DNA of 64,000 bases, taken from Hydrogenophaga sp. (lineage in GTDB: Bacteria; Pseudomonadota; Gammaproteobacteria; Burkholderiales; Burkholderiaceae_C). How positions within the stretch are numbered: position 1 is the first letter of the stretch; every line of letters starts with the position of its first letter. The notes under the pieces were generated by a model that saw nothing but the letters and a program-made list of their open reading frames with translations, searched no databases and was not told where the DNA came from. Where the stretch lies: NCBI GenBank assembly GCA_030653975.1, contig JAURYH010000020.1:18536-82535 (forward strand), written 5' to 3'. Below are positions 1-8,419 of this stretch, one piece after another. The position numbers and the translations under genes were made by a program.

Positions 1-1
1 T

Positions 2-1084
2 TACTTCTGGGTTTCCCTGCCGCAGTTGATGATTGCGTGGATGGTGTTCTACACAGAGGGCGAGGCTTCGATCTATTTCGTGGGACTCACCTTCGGCATC
101 TCGGGCCTTGGCACCTTCCTGCCTTTGTCGGTGCGCGAGGCGCTGGCTTTCAGTGCCTTCACCATGTTGGTGTACCTGCTGGCCTGCATGCTGCGCGTGG
201 GCGGGGTACAGCATTGGCCGGCGCTCGTTGGGCAACTGATCTTCATTGTTTTCTACTCGGTCATCGTGGTCACCATTTCGGTCTACAGCGGCCGGTGGCG
301 CCGTCAGACCTACGCCTTGCAGACCGAGGTGCAGCGCCAGAAAGACGAACTGCTGGCGCAGAACAAAGCCCTCGTCGAGATCAAGGGCCAGTTGCTGCAG
401 CGCGAAAAAATGGCCGCCATCGGCACCCTTTCGGCCGGCCTGCTGCACGAGCTGAACAACCCGGTCAACTACAGCCTCATGGCGATCAACATGGCGCAGA
501 CCCTGCCGGTTGCCAGCAGCGACGAGCTGCTCAAGGAAAGCCTGGTGGATGCCAAAGAGGGCATGACACGCATCCAGAACATCGTCACCGACCTGAAGAC
601 CTTCGCCTACCAGAATCCCGGCGACAACAGCCAGCGGCCCTTTCTGCTGGAGCAGGCGATCCGCTCGGCGCAGCGACTGGCCGGCCATGAGCTCAAGGGG
701 GTGGCGGTGTCGATCGAGGTACCGCAGGACACCCATGTGCTGGGCGACGAACCGGCCATCATCGGCGTGCTGATCAACCTGTTCAGCAACGCGGCGCATG
801 CCTTGGCCAAGGCGCAGCGCGAACAGCCGCGCATCGACGTGCATGTGTTCCAGGACGGGGAGCGGCTGCGTGTGACGGTGCGCGACAACGGCCAGGGCAT
901 CCTGCCCGAAAACATCGGGCGCGTGTTCGAGCCCTTCTTCACCACGCGCGACGTCGGGGCCGGACTGGGTCTGGGCCTGAGCGTGAGCTACGGCATCGTG
1001 CAGCGCCACGGCGGCGTGCTGGCGGTGGAGAGCGAGGCCGGCGCCTGGACCGCGTTCACTTTCGATCTGCCGAGGCCGTCATGA
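2..1084 (+). CDS. Membrane sensor histidine kinase, PhcS-like (5' end outside window)
   Basis: The reading frame is open to the left edge, so the true start lies outside. The visible part begins with several hydrophobic segments (about five membrane helices in the full protein), then a coiled coil, a HisKA domain with H-box HELNNPVNY, and an HATPase with DNGQGI and GLGLGLSVSYGI boxes. It should autophosphorylate in response to a signal sensed by the membrane domain. Its stop overlaps the ATG of the next gene by ATGA, so the two are translationally coupled. The order kinase, REC-kinase hybrid, response regulator matches phcS-phcR-phcQ of Ralstonia quorum sensing. That assignment is inferred from architecture and order; the expected phcB-like synthase would be upstream of the window. 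Confidence 0.8.
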   Translation, partial: YFWVSLPQLMIAWMVFYTEGEASIYFVGLTFGISGLGTFLPLSVREALAFSAFTMLVYLLACMLRVGGVQHWPALVGQLIFIVFYSVIVVTISVYSGRWRRQTYALQTEVQRQKDELLAQNKALVEIKGQLLQREKMAAIGTLSAGLLHELNNPVNYSLMAINMAQTLPVASSDELLKESLVDAKEGMTRIQNIVTDLKTFAYQNPGDNSQRPFLLEQAIRSAQRLAGHELKGVAVSIEVPQDTHVLGDEPAIIGVLINLFSNAAHALAKAQREQPRIDVHVFQDGERLRVTVRDNGQGILPENIGRVFEPFFTTRDVGAGLGLGLSVSYGIVQRHGGVLAVESEAGAWTAFTFDLPRPS

Positions 1085-2274
1085 GCTCCCTCAACAACGC
1101 GTTGCCAACGGGCGCTCAGAGCGCCCATGCCATCCTCATGGTGGACGACGAGCCGCAGGCCTGCAAGTGGTTTGCCCGCCTGTATGGCGACGAGTTCGTG
1201 GTGTGGACGGCGGGCGGCGTGGACGAGGCGATGGCGCTGTTGCTGGCGCGCGGCGATCAGGTGGCGGTGCTGCTGACGGACTACAGCATGCCGGGGCGCG
1301 ACGGGGTCGAGCTGCTGAGCGAGGTGCGTCGCTTGTACGGGCACATATCCCGCCTCCTGGTGTCTGCCTGCGCCGACAAGGCCGTGGCCATGGCGGCGGT
1401 GAACCGGGGACAGGTGGAGAAGATACTGGAGAAGCCGCTGGATGAGGCCGTGACACGCCAGGCCTTGCGCGAGGCCCTGGCCGGCGCCCAGCGCCGCGCG
1501 CTCGACCAGGCGCTTGTCGACCAGCGCGCAGCGACCTTGCGTGAAACCCTGGGCTTTCTGGCCCACGAGGTCACCACGCCGCTGGCCACGGTGCGCGGTT
1601 ATCTGGCGGCGATGCGCGAACGGCACCACGATGCGCCCGAGGGGGGCGGTGGCATGGCACGCATCGAGCAGCACAAGCCGGGCGACGTGCTGTTCATGAT
1701 CGAGGCCGCCCAGCGGCGTGCCGACTACGCACAGTCCCTGGTGTCCACCTTTGTGCAGACCGCACGCGATGCCTGCCGCAGCGACGCGCCGCTCAGCCTG
1801 CTGGCGAGCGATCTGGTGGCTGCCGTGCGGGACGAATACCCGTTTGATCCGGGCGAAGCGTCCTGGCTCTCGTGCGACCTGACGGCCGATTTCAGGTTGC
1901 CGGGGCGGCGCGATCTGCTGTATCTGGTGCTGTGCACCCTGGTCAAGAACGCCTTGCTGGCATTGCGCCCGGCATTGCCCGATGATCCCCGGGTGTGCAT
2001 CGCGCTGGGTGCCGCAGCACCCGCTCCCGGCTTGCCGGAACAGTCCGTCATCCGCGTGAGCGACAACGGACCCGGCATTGTGCCGGAGGTCCTGCAGCGA
2101 CTGACCCGCGAGCCCGTGACCACGCGCGCCGATGCCGGTGGATCGGGGATGGGACTGGTGTTTTGCCGGCGGGTGATGGGCTCGCTGGGGGGCACGGTGG
2201 ACGTTCGATCGATGCCGGGGCAGGGCGCCTCGGTAACGCTGTATTTCCCGCCCGTGGAAGAAACCAGGGCTTAG
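1081..2274 (+). CDS. Response regulator-histidine kinase hybrid (REC-HisKA-HATPase), PhcR-like
   Basis: 397 residues. An N-terminal receiver domain (about 15-135) carries the acidic pocket VDDE, phospho-acceptor D67 in LLTDYSMPG and K118. It is followed by a HisKA domain with H162 in FLAHEVTTPLA and an HATPase domain with SDNGPGI and GGSGMGLVFCRR. There is no membrane segment, so this is a cytoplasmic relay protein. A receiver placed before a kinase core is uncommon and is the described architecture of Ralstonia PhcR. Start overlaps the upstream kinase stop; the downstream response regulator begins 8 bases after the stop. A generic hybrid kinase is the alternative. Confidence 0.82.
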   Translation: MSSLNNALPTGAQSAHAILMVDDEPQACKWFARLYGDEFVVWTAGGVDEAMALLLARGDQVAVLLTDYSMPGRDGVELLSEVRRLYGHISRLLVSACADKAVAMAAVNRGQVEKILEKPLDEAVTRQALREALAGAQRRALDQALVDQRAATLRETLGFLAHEVTTPLATVRGYLAAMRERHHDAPEGGGGMARIEQHKPGDVLFMIEAAQRRADYAQSLVSTFVQTARDACRSDAPLSLLASDLVAAVRDEYPFDPGEASWLSCDLTADFRLPGRRDLLYLVLCTLVKNALLALRPALPDDPRVCIALGAAAPAPGLPEQSVIRVSDNGPGIVPEVLQRLTREPVTTRADAGGSGMGLVFCRRVMGSLGGTVDVRSMPGQGASVTLYFPPVEETRA

Positions 2275-2282
2275 GAGCATTC

Positions 2283-3248
2283 ATGAGACCCGAAAAAATC
2301 CTGTATGTTGACGACGAGGCCATTGCGCTGAAATATTTCGAGCGGCTGGTCGGCCCGCTGGCCCCGGTGCTCACCGCCCTGTCGGTGGAAGAAGGCCGGG
2401 CTGTGTTGCGCGAGCATGGCGACGAGATCGCCGTGCTGGTGTGCGACCAGCGCATGCCCGGCGAACGCGGCACCGAGCTGCTGCGGCACGCACGCCAGTA
2501 CCACCCCAACGTCGTGCGCATGATGACCACGGCCTACTCCGAGCTCGGCGAGGCCATCGATGCGATCAACACCGGCGAGATCTACCGCTACGTCAGCAAA
2601 CCCTGGGAGCTGGAGAGTCTGCGCGCCGATCTGAAGAACGCGCTGGAGCTGTCAGATCTGCGCGCCGAGCGCAACGAGCTGCTGAGCGACAAATTGCTGG
2701 CGCAGCAAAGCCAGTTGCTGGCCCAGCGCATGGCCGCGCTGCTGGTGCTGGGCGCGGCGGTGCATGCCGGTGGTGAACACGAGGCTGCGCTGCACCGCTA
2801 TGCGCAGACCGCGCTGGCCTGCGGCCCGGTGGAGCCTTCGGTGGACTGGAACCGCTGGGACCATGCCGATCTGCAACAGGCGGAGGCGCGGCGCGGTGTG
2901 GAGGTCGCCGGGCATGTGCGCCAATGGTTGCAGACCTTCGGCGTCCGGCGCGATGACGCGCAGACCCTGGCCGCGCTGGCGCAGGCCGTTGGCGCAGAGG
3001 TGCAGGGTGACGCCGTTCGGCTGCGTGACGCGGGCTCGTTCACGGCGCTGCTGGGTGCGCCGGTCGGCGCGGCCGCCACTGCTGCGCAGTGTGGCTGGCT
3101 GGCGTGGCTGCTCTGGGTGGGTGGCCGCGCTCAGGTGGCCCCGGCTACCGATGGCTGGAGCGTGACGCTCGCCGGAGAAGCCGCCGCCCGGCCAGGTGAC
3201 TGGCTGGCCGACGCGATGGAGCGCCTGGGCGGCTGCTCCCCCGCTTGA
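2283..3248 (+). CDS. Response regulator with uncharacterised C-terminal domain, PhcQ-like
   Basis: 321 residues. ATG is preceded by GGAG. Residues 1-125 form a receiver domain: YVDDE acidic pocket, D55 in VCDQRMPG, T83/T84 switch region, K106 in YVSKPWE. A short coiled coil rich in Gln and Leu follows (about 125-155). The C-terminal 165 residues, Ala-rich with several hydrophobic stretches, show no DNA-binding or catalytic motif I recognise; they may be a degenerate HATPase-like or protein-interaction domain. It is the last gene of a three-gene signalling operon and is the presumed end-point of the relay. The PhcQ comparison rests on gene order and the REC domain. Confidence 0.78.
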   Translation: MRPEKILYVDDEAIALKYFERLVGPLAPVLTALSVEEGRAVLREHGDEIAVLVCDQRMPGERGTELLRHARQYHPNVVRMMTTAYSELGEAIDAINTGEIYRYVSKPWELESLRADLKNALELSDLRAERNELLSDKLLAQQSQLLAQRMAALLVLGAAVHAGGEHEAALHRYAQTALACGPVEPSVDWNRWDHADLQQAEARRGVEVAGHVRQWLQTFGVRRDDAQTLAALAQAVGAEVQGDAVRLRDAGSFTALLGAPVGAAATAAQCGWLAWLLWVGGRAQVAPATDGWSVTLAGEAAARPGDWLADAMERLGGCSPA

Positions 3249-3264
3249 GTCCACTGCCCGGGGT

Positions 3265-3284
3265 GTTCACCGGGGTCGGTGAAC
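3265..3284 (+). terminator. Possible terminator hairpin after the phc-like operon
   Basis: GTTCACC and GGTGAAC form a 7-bp stem around a GGGGTC loop, 17 bases past the response regulator stop. No U-run follows, so intrinsic termination is uncertain. Confidence 0.35.
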
Positions 3285-3300
3285 CCGGCGCGGCTGGTCC

Positions 3301-3729
3301 TCAGGCCAGGGCGATGGTGACGTCGATGTTGCCGCGCGTGGCGTTGGAGTAGGGGCACACCTGGTGCGCGGTGTCCGCCAGATCCTGTGCCACGGCGCGG
3401 TCCACGCCGGGCAGGTTCACGGTCAGGCGGGCGGCGATGCCGAAGCCGGCCGGGATGGGGCCGATGTCGACTTCGGCATCGATCGATGCGTCGGCTGGAA
3501 TGGCCACTTTTTTCATGCCCGCCACGTGCTTGAGCGCACCCATGAAGCAGGCCGAATAGCCGGCAGCGAACAGCTGCTCGGGGTTGGTCGCCGTGCCGGC
3601 GCCACCCATGGCCTTGGGCGGGGTGAGCTTGATGTCGAGCAGGCCGTCATCGGTGCGCGCGGTGCCTACGCGGCCGCCGGTGGTGCGGGCGCGGGCGGTG
3701 TAGAGCACTTTGTCGAGGGAGGTGGTCAT
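3301..3729 (-). CDS. ohr: Organic hydroperoxide resistance protein Ohr
   Basis: 142 residues, the usual Ohr length. It is a thiol peroxidase of the OsmC/Ohr fold that reduces organic and fatty-acid hydroperoxides. The catalytic set is visible: R20 in TTGGR, E51 in NPEQLFAAG, peroxidatic C61 in YSACFMGAL and resolving C125 in HQVCPYSNATRG. The gene lies 52 bases downstream of ohrR on the same strand, so the pair probably forms an operon controlled by OhrR. The last residues IDVTIALA match the family. Confidence 0.95.
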   Translation of the reverse strand: MTTSLDKVLYTARARTTGGRVGTARTDDGLLDIKLTPPKAMGGAGTATNPEQLFAAGYSACFMGALKHVAGMKKVAIPADASIDAEVDIGPIPAGFGIAARLTVNLPGVDRAVAQDLADTAHQVCPYSNATRGNIDVTIALA

Positions 3730-3781
3730 GGTGGTTTCTATGAGGATGGTTGCTTCGTCGAAGCGGGTTAAAAAAGGGGCC

Positions 3782-4243
3782 TCAGGCGGTGAGGCGGTTG
3801 CGCAGGGCCTGCACCTGGTGGGTCAGCGCCAGCGCTTCGGCCACGTCGCACTGCGAGGCCGCCAGCACGCAGCCCGGAATGCGCCGGGCACGCGCCTTGA
3901 GCGCGCGCCCGGCAGCGGTGAGGCGGATCAGCACGCGGCGCTCGTCGGCCGCATCGCGCAGCCGCGTCAGCAAGCCCGCGGTTTCCATGCGCTTGAGCAG
4001 CGGCGTGAGGGTGCCGGAGTCGAGAGTGAGGCGTTCGCCGAGTTCGGACACCGTCACGCCGTCCTGTTCCCACAGCACCAGCAGGGCCAGGTACTGCGGG
4101 TAGGTCAGTCCCAGCTCGTCGAGCAGGGGCTTGTAGAGCTTGGTCATGGCCAGCGAGGCCGAATACAGCGCGAAGCAGAGCTGGTTGTCGAGCCGAAGGG
4201 CCTGATCAGACAGGGTGTTGCGGGGGGTGTTGCGTGTGACCAT
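3782..4243 (-). CDS. ohrR: MarR-family peroxide-sensing repressor OhrR
   Basis: 153 residues from the ATG at 4243; an upstream TTG at 4264 is rejected because it would overlap the operator. Winged helix-turn-helix MarR fold. C23 in [12 protein letters not shown] is the conserved reactive cysteine oxidised by organic hydroperoxides, and C125 or C132 near the C-terminus could form the disulfide partner as in 2-Cys OhrR proteins of Xanthomonas. The recognition region is [16 protein letters not shown] with the wing [10 protein letters not shown]. It lies upstream of ohr, and a long AT-rich palindrome sits directly upstream of its start, consistent with autoregulation. Confidence 0.94.
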   Translation of the reverse strand: MVTRNTPRNTLSDQALRLDNQLCFALYSASLAMTKLYKPLLDELGLTYPQYLALLVLWEQDGVTVSELGERLTLDSGTLTPLLKRMETAGLLTRLRDAADERRVLIRLTAAGRALKARARRIPGCVLAASQCDVAEALALTHQVQALRNRLTA

Positions 4244-4257
4244 GGGGTGAACTGTAG

Positions 4258-4291
4258 TTGGCAATTAAATTGTGTGCAATTGAATTGCCAA
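4258..4291. promoter_or_regulatory. OhrR operator palindrome
   Basis: Arms TTGGCAATTaAATTG and CAATTgAATTGCCAA flank a 4-base centre: 34 bases with one mismatched position per arm. It lies 15-48 bases upstream of the ohrR start and is markedly AT-rich against a GC-rich background. Published OhrR sites contain AATT-type inverted repeats, so this is very probably the OhrR binding site. Confidence 0.8.
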
Positions 4292-4335
4292 TAGCCATTT
4301 ATGAAAAATGGTTTTCACGGAGTGCGATGCCTTAC

Positions 4336-4418
4336 CCAGGGCACCGCGGAACCGGCTTTGCCGGGCCGCCAGTGCCGCCCCCTTGAGGGGGTGACGCGCG
4401 CAGCCCGGCGCGGGGGGC
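4336..4418 (-). repeat. Stop-codon-adjacent GC-rich intergenic element, copy 1
   Basis: Contains the blocks CCGGCTTTGCCGG and GCCCCCTTGAGGGGG (each a hairpin) and ends one base from the stop of the SrkA-like kinase gene. Same family as copies at 14.1, 25.6, 28.7, 48.5, 48.6, 50.7 and 58.2 kb. Strand is given as that of the gene whose stop it follows. Confidence 0.85.
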
Positions 4419-5450
4419 TCAAGCCATCAGAGGCGGGTTCTGCATCTCTTCGATCTGCTCGACCAGCATGTCCACCTGGCCTTGCCAGTAGTCGCGGCTG
4501 CCGAACCAGGGGAAGTTGATCGGGAAGGCCGGGTCTTCCCAGCGGCGCGCGATCCAGGCGCTGTAGTGGATCAGGCGCAGGGTGCGCAGCGGTTCGATCA
4601 ACACGAGTTCACGCCGGTCAAACGGGCGGAACTGTTCGTAACCGTCGACCAGCGCGCCGAGCTGCTGGGTCTGCTGGCGCCGGTCGCCGCTCAGCAGCAT
4701 CCAGAGGTCTTGCACGGCCGGGCCGGTGCGCGCGTCGTCGAGGTCCACAAAATGCGGGCCGGCGCCCGGCTGGCCTTCGGGTGTCCAGAGGATGTTGCCG
4801 GGGTGGCAGTCGCCGTGCAGGCGGATGCGCCGGATGCCGTCTTCGTCGGCTGGGGCGTTCGCCCGCAGCACCGGGTGGGCCTCGATCAGCGCCAGCGCTT
4901 CGCCCAGCGCGGCGGACCAGGCGGTCTGCACCTCGGGCGCGACCATGCGGTGTTCGATCAGCCAGTCGCGTGGCTCGTGGCCGAAGCCGGCCACGTCGAG
5001 CGCCGGGCGCTCAACAAAAGGCCGCGCCGCGCCCACGCTGTGGATGCGCGCGAGAAACCGGCCGATCCACTCCAGCACCTCGAAGTCGTCGAGCTCGGGC
5101 CGGCGCCCGCCGCGGCGCGGGCTCACGGCAAACGCGAAGCCGCCAAAGTGGTGCAGCGTCTGGCCATTCACCACCAGGGGCGGCACGGCCGGGATCTCGG
5201 CCGCCACCAGCTCGGCGGCGAAAGCGTGTTCTTCGGCAATCTGCGCGTCGCTCCAGCGACCCGGCCGGTAGAACTTGGCGACCACCTGCGCATGGCCTTC
5301 GAACGGCGATTCGAGGTGGATCTGGTAGACCCGGTTTTCAAAGCTGTTGAGCGCGGCCAGCCGGCCGTCGCCCCACAGGCCGATGTGGCCCAGCGCGTCC
5401 TGCACCACGTCGGGGGTGAGGGCGGTGTAGGGGTGTGTGGCAGAGGTCAT
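4419..5450 (-). CDS. srkA: Serine/threonine protein kinase of the SrkA/RdoA (YihE) family
   Basis: 343 residues from the ATG at 5450 (MTSATH); longer upstream readings would invade the divergent neighbour. Aminoglycoside-phosphotransferase/choline-kinase fold: VVAKFYRPGRW supplies the ATP lysine, HGDCHPGN (212-219) is the Brenner catalytic loop and FVDLDDA (235-240) the metal-binding DxD. E. coli SrkA/YihE is a stress-responsive kinase that counters death from oxidative or envelope stress. Transcribed divergently from the methyltransferase gene, with only 39 bases between starts. Confidence 0.9.
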   Translation of the reverse strand: MTSATHPYTALTPDVVQDALGHIGLWGDGRLAALNSFENRVYQIHLESPFEGHAQVVAKFYRPGRWSDAQIAEEHAFAAELVAAEIPAVPPLVVNGQTLHHFGGFAFAVSPRRGGRRPELDDFEVLEWIGRFLARIHSVGAARPFVERPALDVAGFGHEPRDWLIEHRMVAPEVQTAWSAALGEALALIEAHPVLRANAPADEDGIRRIRLHGDCHPGNILWTPEGQPGAGPHFVDLDDARTGPAVQDLWMLLSGDRRQQTQQLGALVDGYEQFRPFDRRELVLIEPLRTLRLIHYSAWIARRWEDPAFPINFPWFGSRDYWQGQVDMLVEQIEEMQNPPLMA

Positions 5451-5489
5451 GAGCGATTGTCGCCGCAGGGGCTGGCCTATCATCGGTGC

Positions 5490-6383
5490 ATGTCGAAAGC
5501 CACCCACAAACAACGCGCACAGCCGACGCTGCAGGAGCAGTTGCCCGAACTGCGCGAAGGCCAGTCCGTCGAGCTGCTGAAAGAGCTGCACATCCTCACG
5601 CGCGAGGGCAAGCTCAACCAGGACACGCGGCGCAAGCTCAAGCAGGTCTACCACCTGGTGCAGTTCATTGAGCCGCTGCTGGCCTCGGTGCTGAAGGAGC
5701 GCGGCGACGTGACACTGGCCGACCACGGGGCAGGCAAGTCCTACCTGGGCTTCATCCTCTACGACCTGTTTTTCAAGGCCAAGCCGGTGGGCTGGGTGTA
5801 TGGCGTGGAGTCGCGCGCGGAGCTGGTGGAAAAGTCCCGGATACTGGCGGCCCGGCTGGGCTTTGAGCGCATGCGCTTCCTGGCCACGACGGTGCAGCAG
5901 GCGCTGACGGACCTGGACCTGCCATCAACTTTTGATGTGGTGACCGCGCTGCACGCCTGCGACACCGCCACCGACGATGCGATCGCCTTCGGTCTGGCCA
6001 AGCAGGCGCGCCACATGGTGCTGGTGCCGTGTTGCCAGGCCGAGGTGGCGAGCGTGATGCGCAGCAGCAAGGCGCTGAACCTGTCGCGCACGCCGCTGGC
6101 CGAACTCTGGCGCCACCCACTGCACACGCGCGAGTTCGGCAGCCAGATCACCAACGTGCTGCGCTGCCTGCAGCTCGAAGCCCACGGCTACAGCGTGACC
6201 GTGACCGAACTGGTGGGCTGGGAACACTCGATGAAAAACGAGCTGATCCTGGCGAGCAAGACCGGGCCCGGCCACCGCAGCCAGCGCGAGCGCGCGGGCG
6301 AGCGGCTGCAGCAGGTGCTCGACGAACTGGGCCTGCAGGCGCTCCGGTCACGTTTCGGCGTGGCAGAGCAAACAGCCGCCTGA
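5490..6383 (+). CDS. Class I SAM-dependent methyltransferase (Methyltransf_32-like)
   Basis: 297 residues starting MSKATHKQRA. A basic helical N-terminal part (about 1-70) precedes a Rossmann methyltransferase domain: LADHGAGKSYLGF (76-88) is the SAM-binding loop, YGVESRAELV the acidic ribose-binding strand, and ALHACDTATD (153-162) with VPCCQ (179-183) resemble motif IV of the Methyltransf_32 group, which includes eukaryotic METTL25-type proteins. The substrate cannot be deduced; the basic N-terminus suggests a nucleic-acid target. Divergent from the SrkA-like kinase. Confidence 0.8.
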   Translation: MSKATHKQRAQPTLQEQLPELREGQSVELLKELHILTREGKLNQDTRRKLKQVYHLVQFIEPLLASVLKERGDVTLADHGAGKSYLGFILYDLFFKAKPVGWVYGVESRAELVEKSRILAARLGFERMRFLATTVQQALTDLDLPSTFDVVTALHACDTATDDAIAFGLAKQARHMVLVPCCQAEVASVMRSSKALNLSRTPLAELWRHPLHTREFGSQITNVLRCLQLEAHGYSVTVTELVGWEHSMKNELILASKTGPGHRSQRERAGERLQQVLDELGLQALRSRFGVAEQTAA

Positions 6384-6390
6384 GCGGCTG
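6373..6390 (+). terminator. Hairpin overlapping the methyltransferase stop codon
   Basis: CAGCCGC and GCGGCTG form a 7-bp stem with the stop codon TGA in the loop; GTTTCCC follows. A weak intrinsic terminator at most. Confidence 0.4.
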
Positions 6391-6414
6391 GTTTCCCAGG
6401 CGGGCGAGGCCTGC

Positions 6415-7017
6415 TTATTTACCGGCTGGCTTGGCCGCTGCAGGGTTGTTGCCGTTGGCCGTTGCGCTCAGACCCAGGCGCGTGCCGATGGACTGCTCCA
6501 GCGTGCGCAGCTTGGTCTCGATGTTGCTGCGGGTGTCGGCCACGAGCCTGACCTGCAGCGCCTGCTGCATTTCACCGCTGAGCTGCAGGTATTTGGCGTA
6601 CTCAGGCGATTCGAGCAGGGTGACGATCTTGCGCAATTCGTCTTCGGAGAACTTCTGTTCGATCACGGTGCCGACGGTGCTCGGGGCGAGTTGAAGGGCC
6701 CGGCCACGCACCAGCGGAACGGCTTCATCGAGGTACTTTTTCGTGTCGGCCTCGATCTCCTTGGCCACCGCTTCCTGCTTGTCCGGCGCAATGCGCGCAG
6801 GCAGCGCAGCAGCGGCACGGTCCAGCATCTGGGCTGCGGGCTGTTCGACCATGGCGCGGGACATGGCTTCAATGCCCGGCTGCTGCAGTTTGAGCAGGCG
6901 GGTCACCAGCTCCTTTTTGGCCGGGGTGGAAGGTGCGGGCGCCTGAGCGAATGCAGCGGTCGTGGTGAGCAGCAGTGCGAGTGACAGGGCGGTGGTGTTG
7001 AGCGATTTTTGGATCAT
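6415..7017 (-). CDS. Secreted DUF2059-domain protein
   Basis: 200 residues from the ATG at 7017. Residues 1-25 are a Sec signal peptide (basic start, hydrophobic LALLLTTTAAF, AQA cleavage site), so the protein is periplasmic. The mature part is helical; the C-terminal half (EQKFSEDELRKIVTLLESPEYAKY) matches the DUF2059 pattern found in exported proteins of unknown function. The tail GNNPAAAKPAGK looks disordered. It converges on the methyltransferase gene and stands alone. No biochemical role is known to me for the family. Confidence 0.8.
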   Translation of the reverse strand: MIQKSLNTTALSLALLLTTTAAFAQAPAPSTPAKKELVTRLLKLQQPGIEAMSRAMVEQPAAQMLDRAAAALPARIAPDKQEAVAKEIEADTKKYLDEAVPLVRGRALQLAPSTVGTVIEQKFSEDELRKIVTLLESPEYAKYLQLSGEMQQALQVRLVADTRSNIETKLRTLEQSIGTRLGLSATANGNNPAAAKPAGK

Positions 7018-7225
7018 GCGGCATGTTACCCACAAAGCGGCAGCGCGCTGGCGGCCCTTGTAACCAGAATGTGGCATTTGTGAGCCGGTGAAGCCCGGCC
7101 TCGAACCCCAGTTGCGCGCCAGGCCGCTCCGGAAAACCGTGGAATGCCCCGCAAGAGGGTGACCCGGGTGTTCAAGCGTTTACGAGGGCTTTACCATCCG
7201 GGCTCCCTTTCTGGAGTGACTGCCC

Positions 7226-8416
7226 ATGTTTTCCGATATCGATTTCCTGCTCCAGTCCATGGCCTGGCCGCTGGTGCTGCTGCTGGCCTGGTTCGCGGGT
7301 GAGCGCCTGCACGAGGCTGCCGGCGTGCCGCGCGTGAGCAGTTACGTGGCCGTGGGCCTGGTGGCCAGCCTGTTTGATCTGCCGGGTCTCACCAATGCCG
7401 TGCCGGGGTTGCCGTTTCTGGCCAACGTGGCCCTCTCGCTGATCCTGTTCGAGCTCGGCTATCGGATCAACCTGCGCTGGTTCCGCCACAACCCCTGGGT
7501 GCTGGCGCTGGGTCTGATGGAGTCGGTGGTCACCTTCCTGGCGGTCTACCTGGCCATGGCCTGGTTCAACCTGCCCACCGATACCCGGCTCATCATCGCC
7601 GCCTTGTCCATTTCAGCTTCGCCCGCGGGCATCGTGCGCGTGGCCAACGAGCTGCGCAGCGCGGGTCAGGTGACCGAGCGTGTGATGCACCTGTGCGCCA
7701 TCAACTGCCTGGTGTCGGTGCTGTTGCTCAAGCTGGTGGTCGGCTACTGGCACCTGAGCACCTCGGGCGACCTGGTGATGGCAGCTTTCGGCAGCATCCA
7801 CGTGCTGGGCACGTCGGTGGCGGTGGGCGCGCTGCTGGGCGTGGTCGGCCCCTGGCTGCTGCGATCGCAGCGCATCCAGGAGCGCGACGTGACGCTGGTT
7901 TTCGCGCTCGCGGTGGTGCTGCTCACCACCATGTCGTATGGCCTCAAGCTGTCGCCCTTGCTCGCCGCGCTCACTTTTGGCATCGTCGCGCGCGAGCGCC
8001 GCGTGCACCTGACCAACGCGCAGCGCGGCTTCGGCACCGCGGGCGATCTGCTCACGGTGTTTCTCTTCGTCTACATCGCCGCGCTGCTGGACTGGACCGA
8101 TGTCTGGGGCGGCATGTTGCTGGGTCTGGTGCTCATCGTGGTGCGCACCGCGTCCAAGGTCGGCTGCAGCCTGGCGGCGGCCCGGCTGTCGGGCATCACC
8201 GAGCGCAAGGGGCTGCTCACCGGGCTGGCGCTCACGCCCATGTCGGCTTTTGCCATCCTGCTGCTGGAGCAAAGCCGGCTTTACGGCTTCGACCCGGCCC
8301 AGCAGGTGCTCGCGGTCATGGCCGGCATGATGCTGGTTCAGGAACTGCTGGGGCCGCTGGTGACGCAGCGCAGCCTGATGGCCGCGCATGAAACCCACGT
8401 CACGAAAGAGGGCTGA
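7226..8416 (+). CDS. Monovalent cation:proton antiporter (CPA2/Kef-type membrane domain)
   Basis: 396 residues, almost wholly hydrophobic, with about 11-12 predicted helices and no cytoplasmic RCK/TrkA-N domain, unlike full-length KefB/C. ILFELGYRINLRWF and the PMSAFAILLLEQSR segment resemble the Na+/H+ exchanger fold (PF00999). It probably exchanges K+ or Na+ for protons at the inner membrane. TGGAGTGACTGCCC lies before the ATG. The next gene, a YbdK-type ligase, starts three bases after this stop, so the two form a tight operon. Confidence 0.82.
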   Translation: MFSDIDFLLQSMAWPLVLLLAWFAGERLHEAAGVPRVSSYVAVGLVASLFDLPGLTNAVPGLPFLANVALSLILFELGYRINLRWFRHNPWVLALGLMESVVTFLAVYLAMAWFNLPTDTRLIIAALSISASPAGIVRVANELRSAGQVTERVMHLCAINCLVSVLLLKLVVGYWHLSTSGDLVMAAFGSIHVLGTSVAVGALLGVVGPWLLRSQRIQERDVTLVFALAVVLLTTMSYGLKLSPLLAALTFGIVARERRVHLTNAQRGFGTAGDLLTVFLFVYIAALLDWTDVWGGMLLGLVLIVVRTASKVGCSLAAARLSGITERKGLLTGLALTPMSAFAILLLEQSRLYGFDPAQQVLAVMAGMMLVQELLGPLVTQRSLMAAHETHVTKEG

Positions 8417-8419
8417 ACG

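Noticed and set aside
4244..4264. TTG start seven codons upstream for ohrR
   Set aside because: It would fall within the operator palindrome; the ATG at 4243 gives the usual OhrR length.
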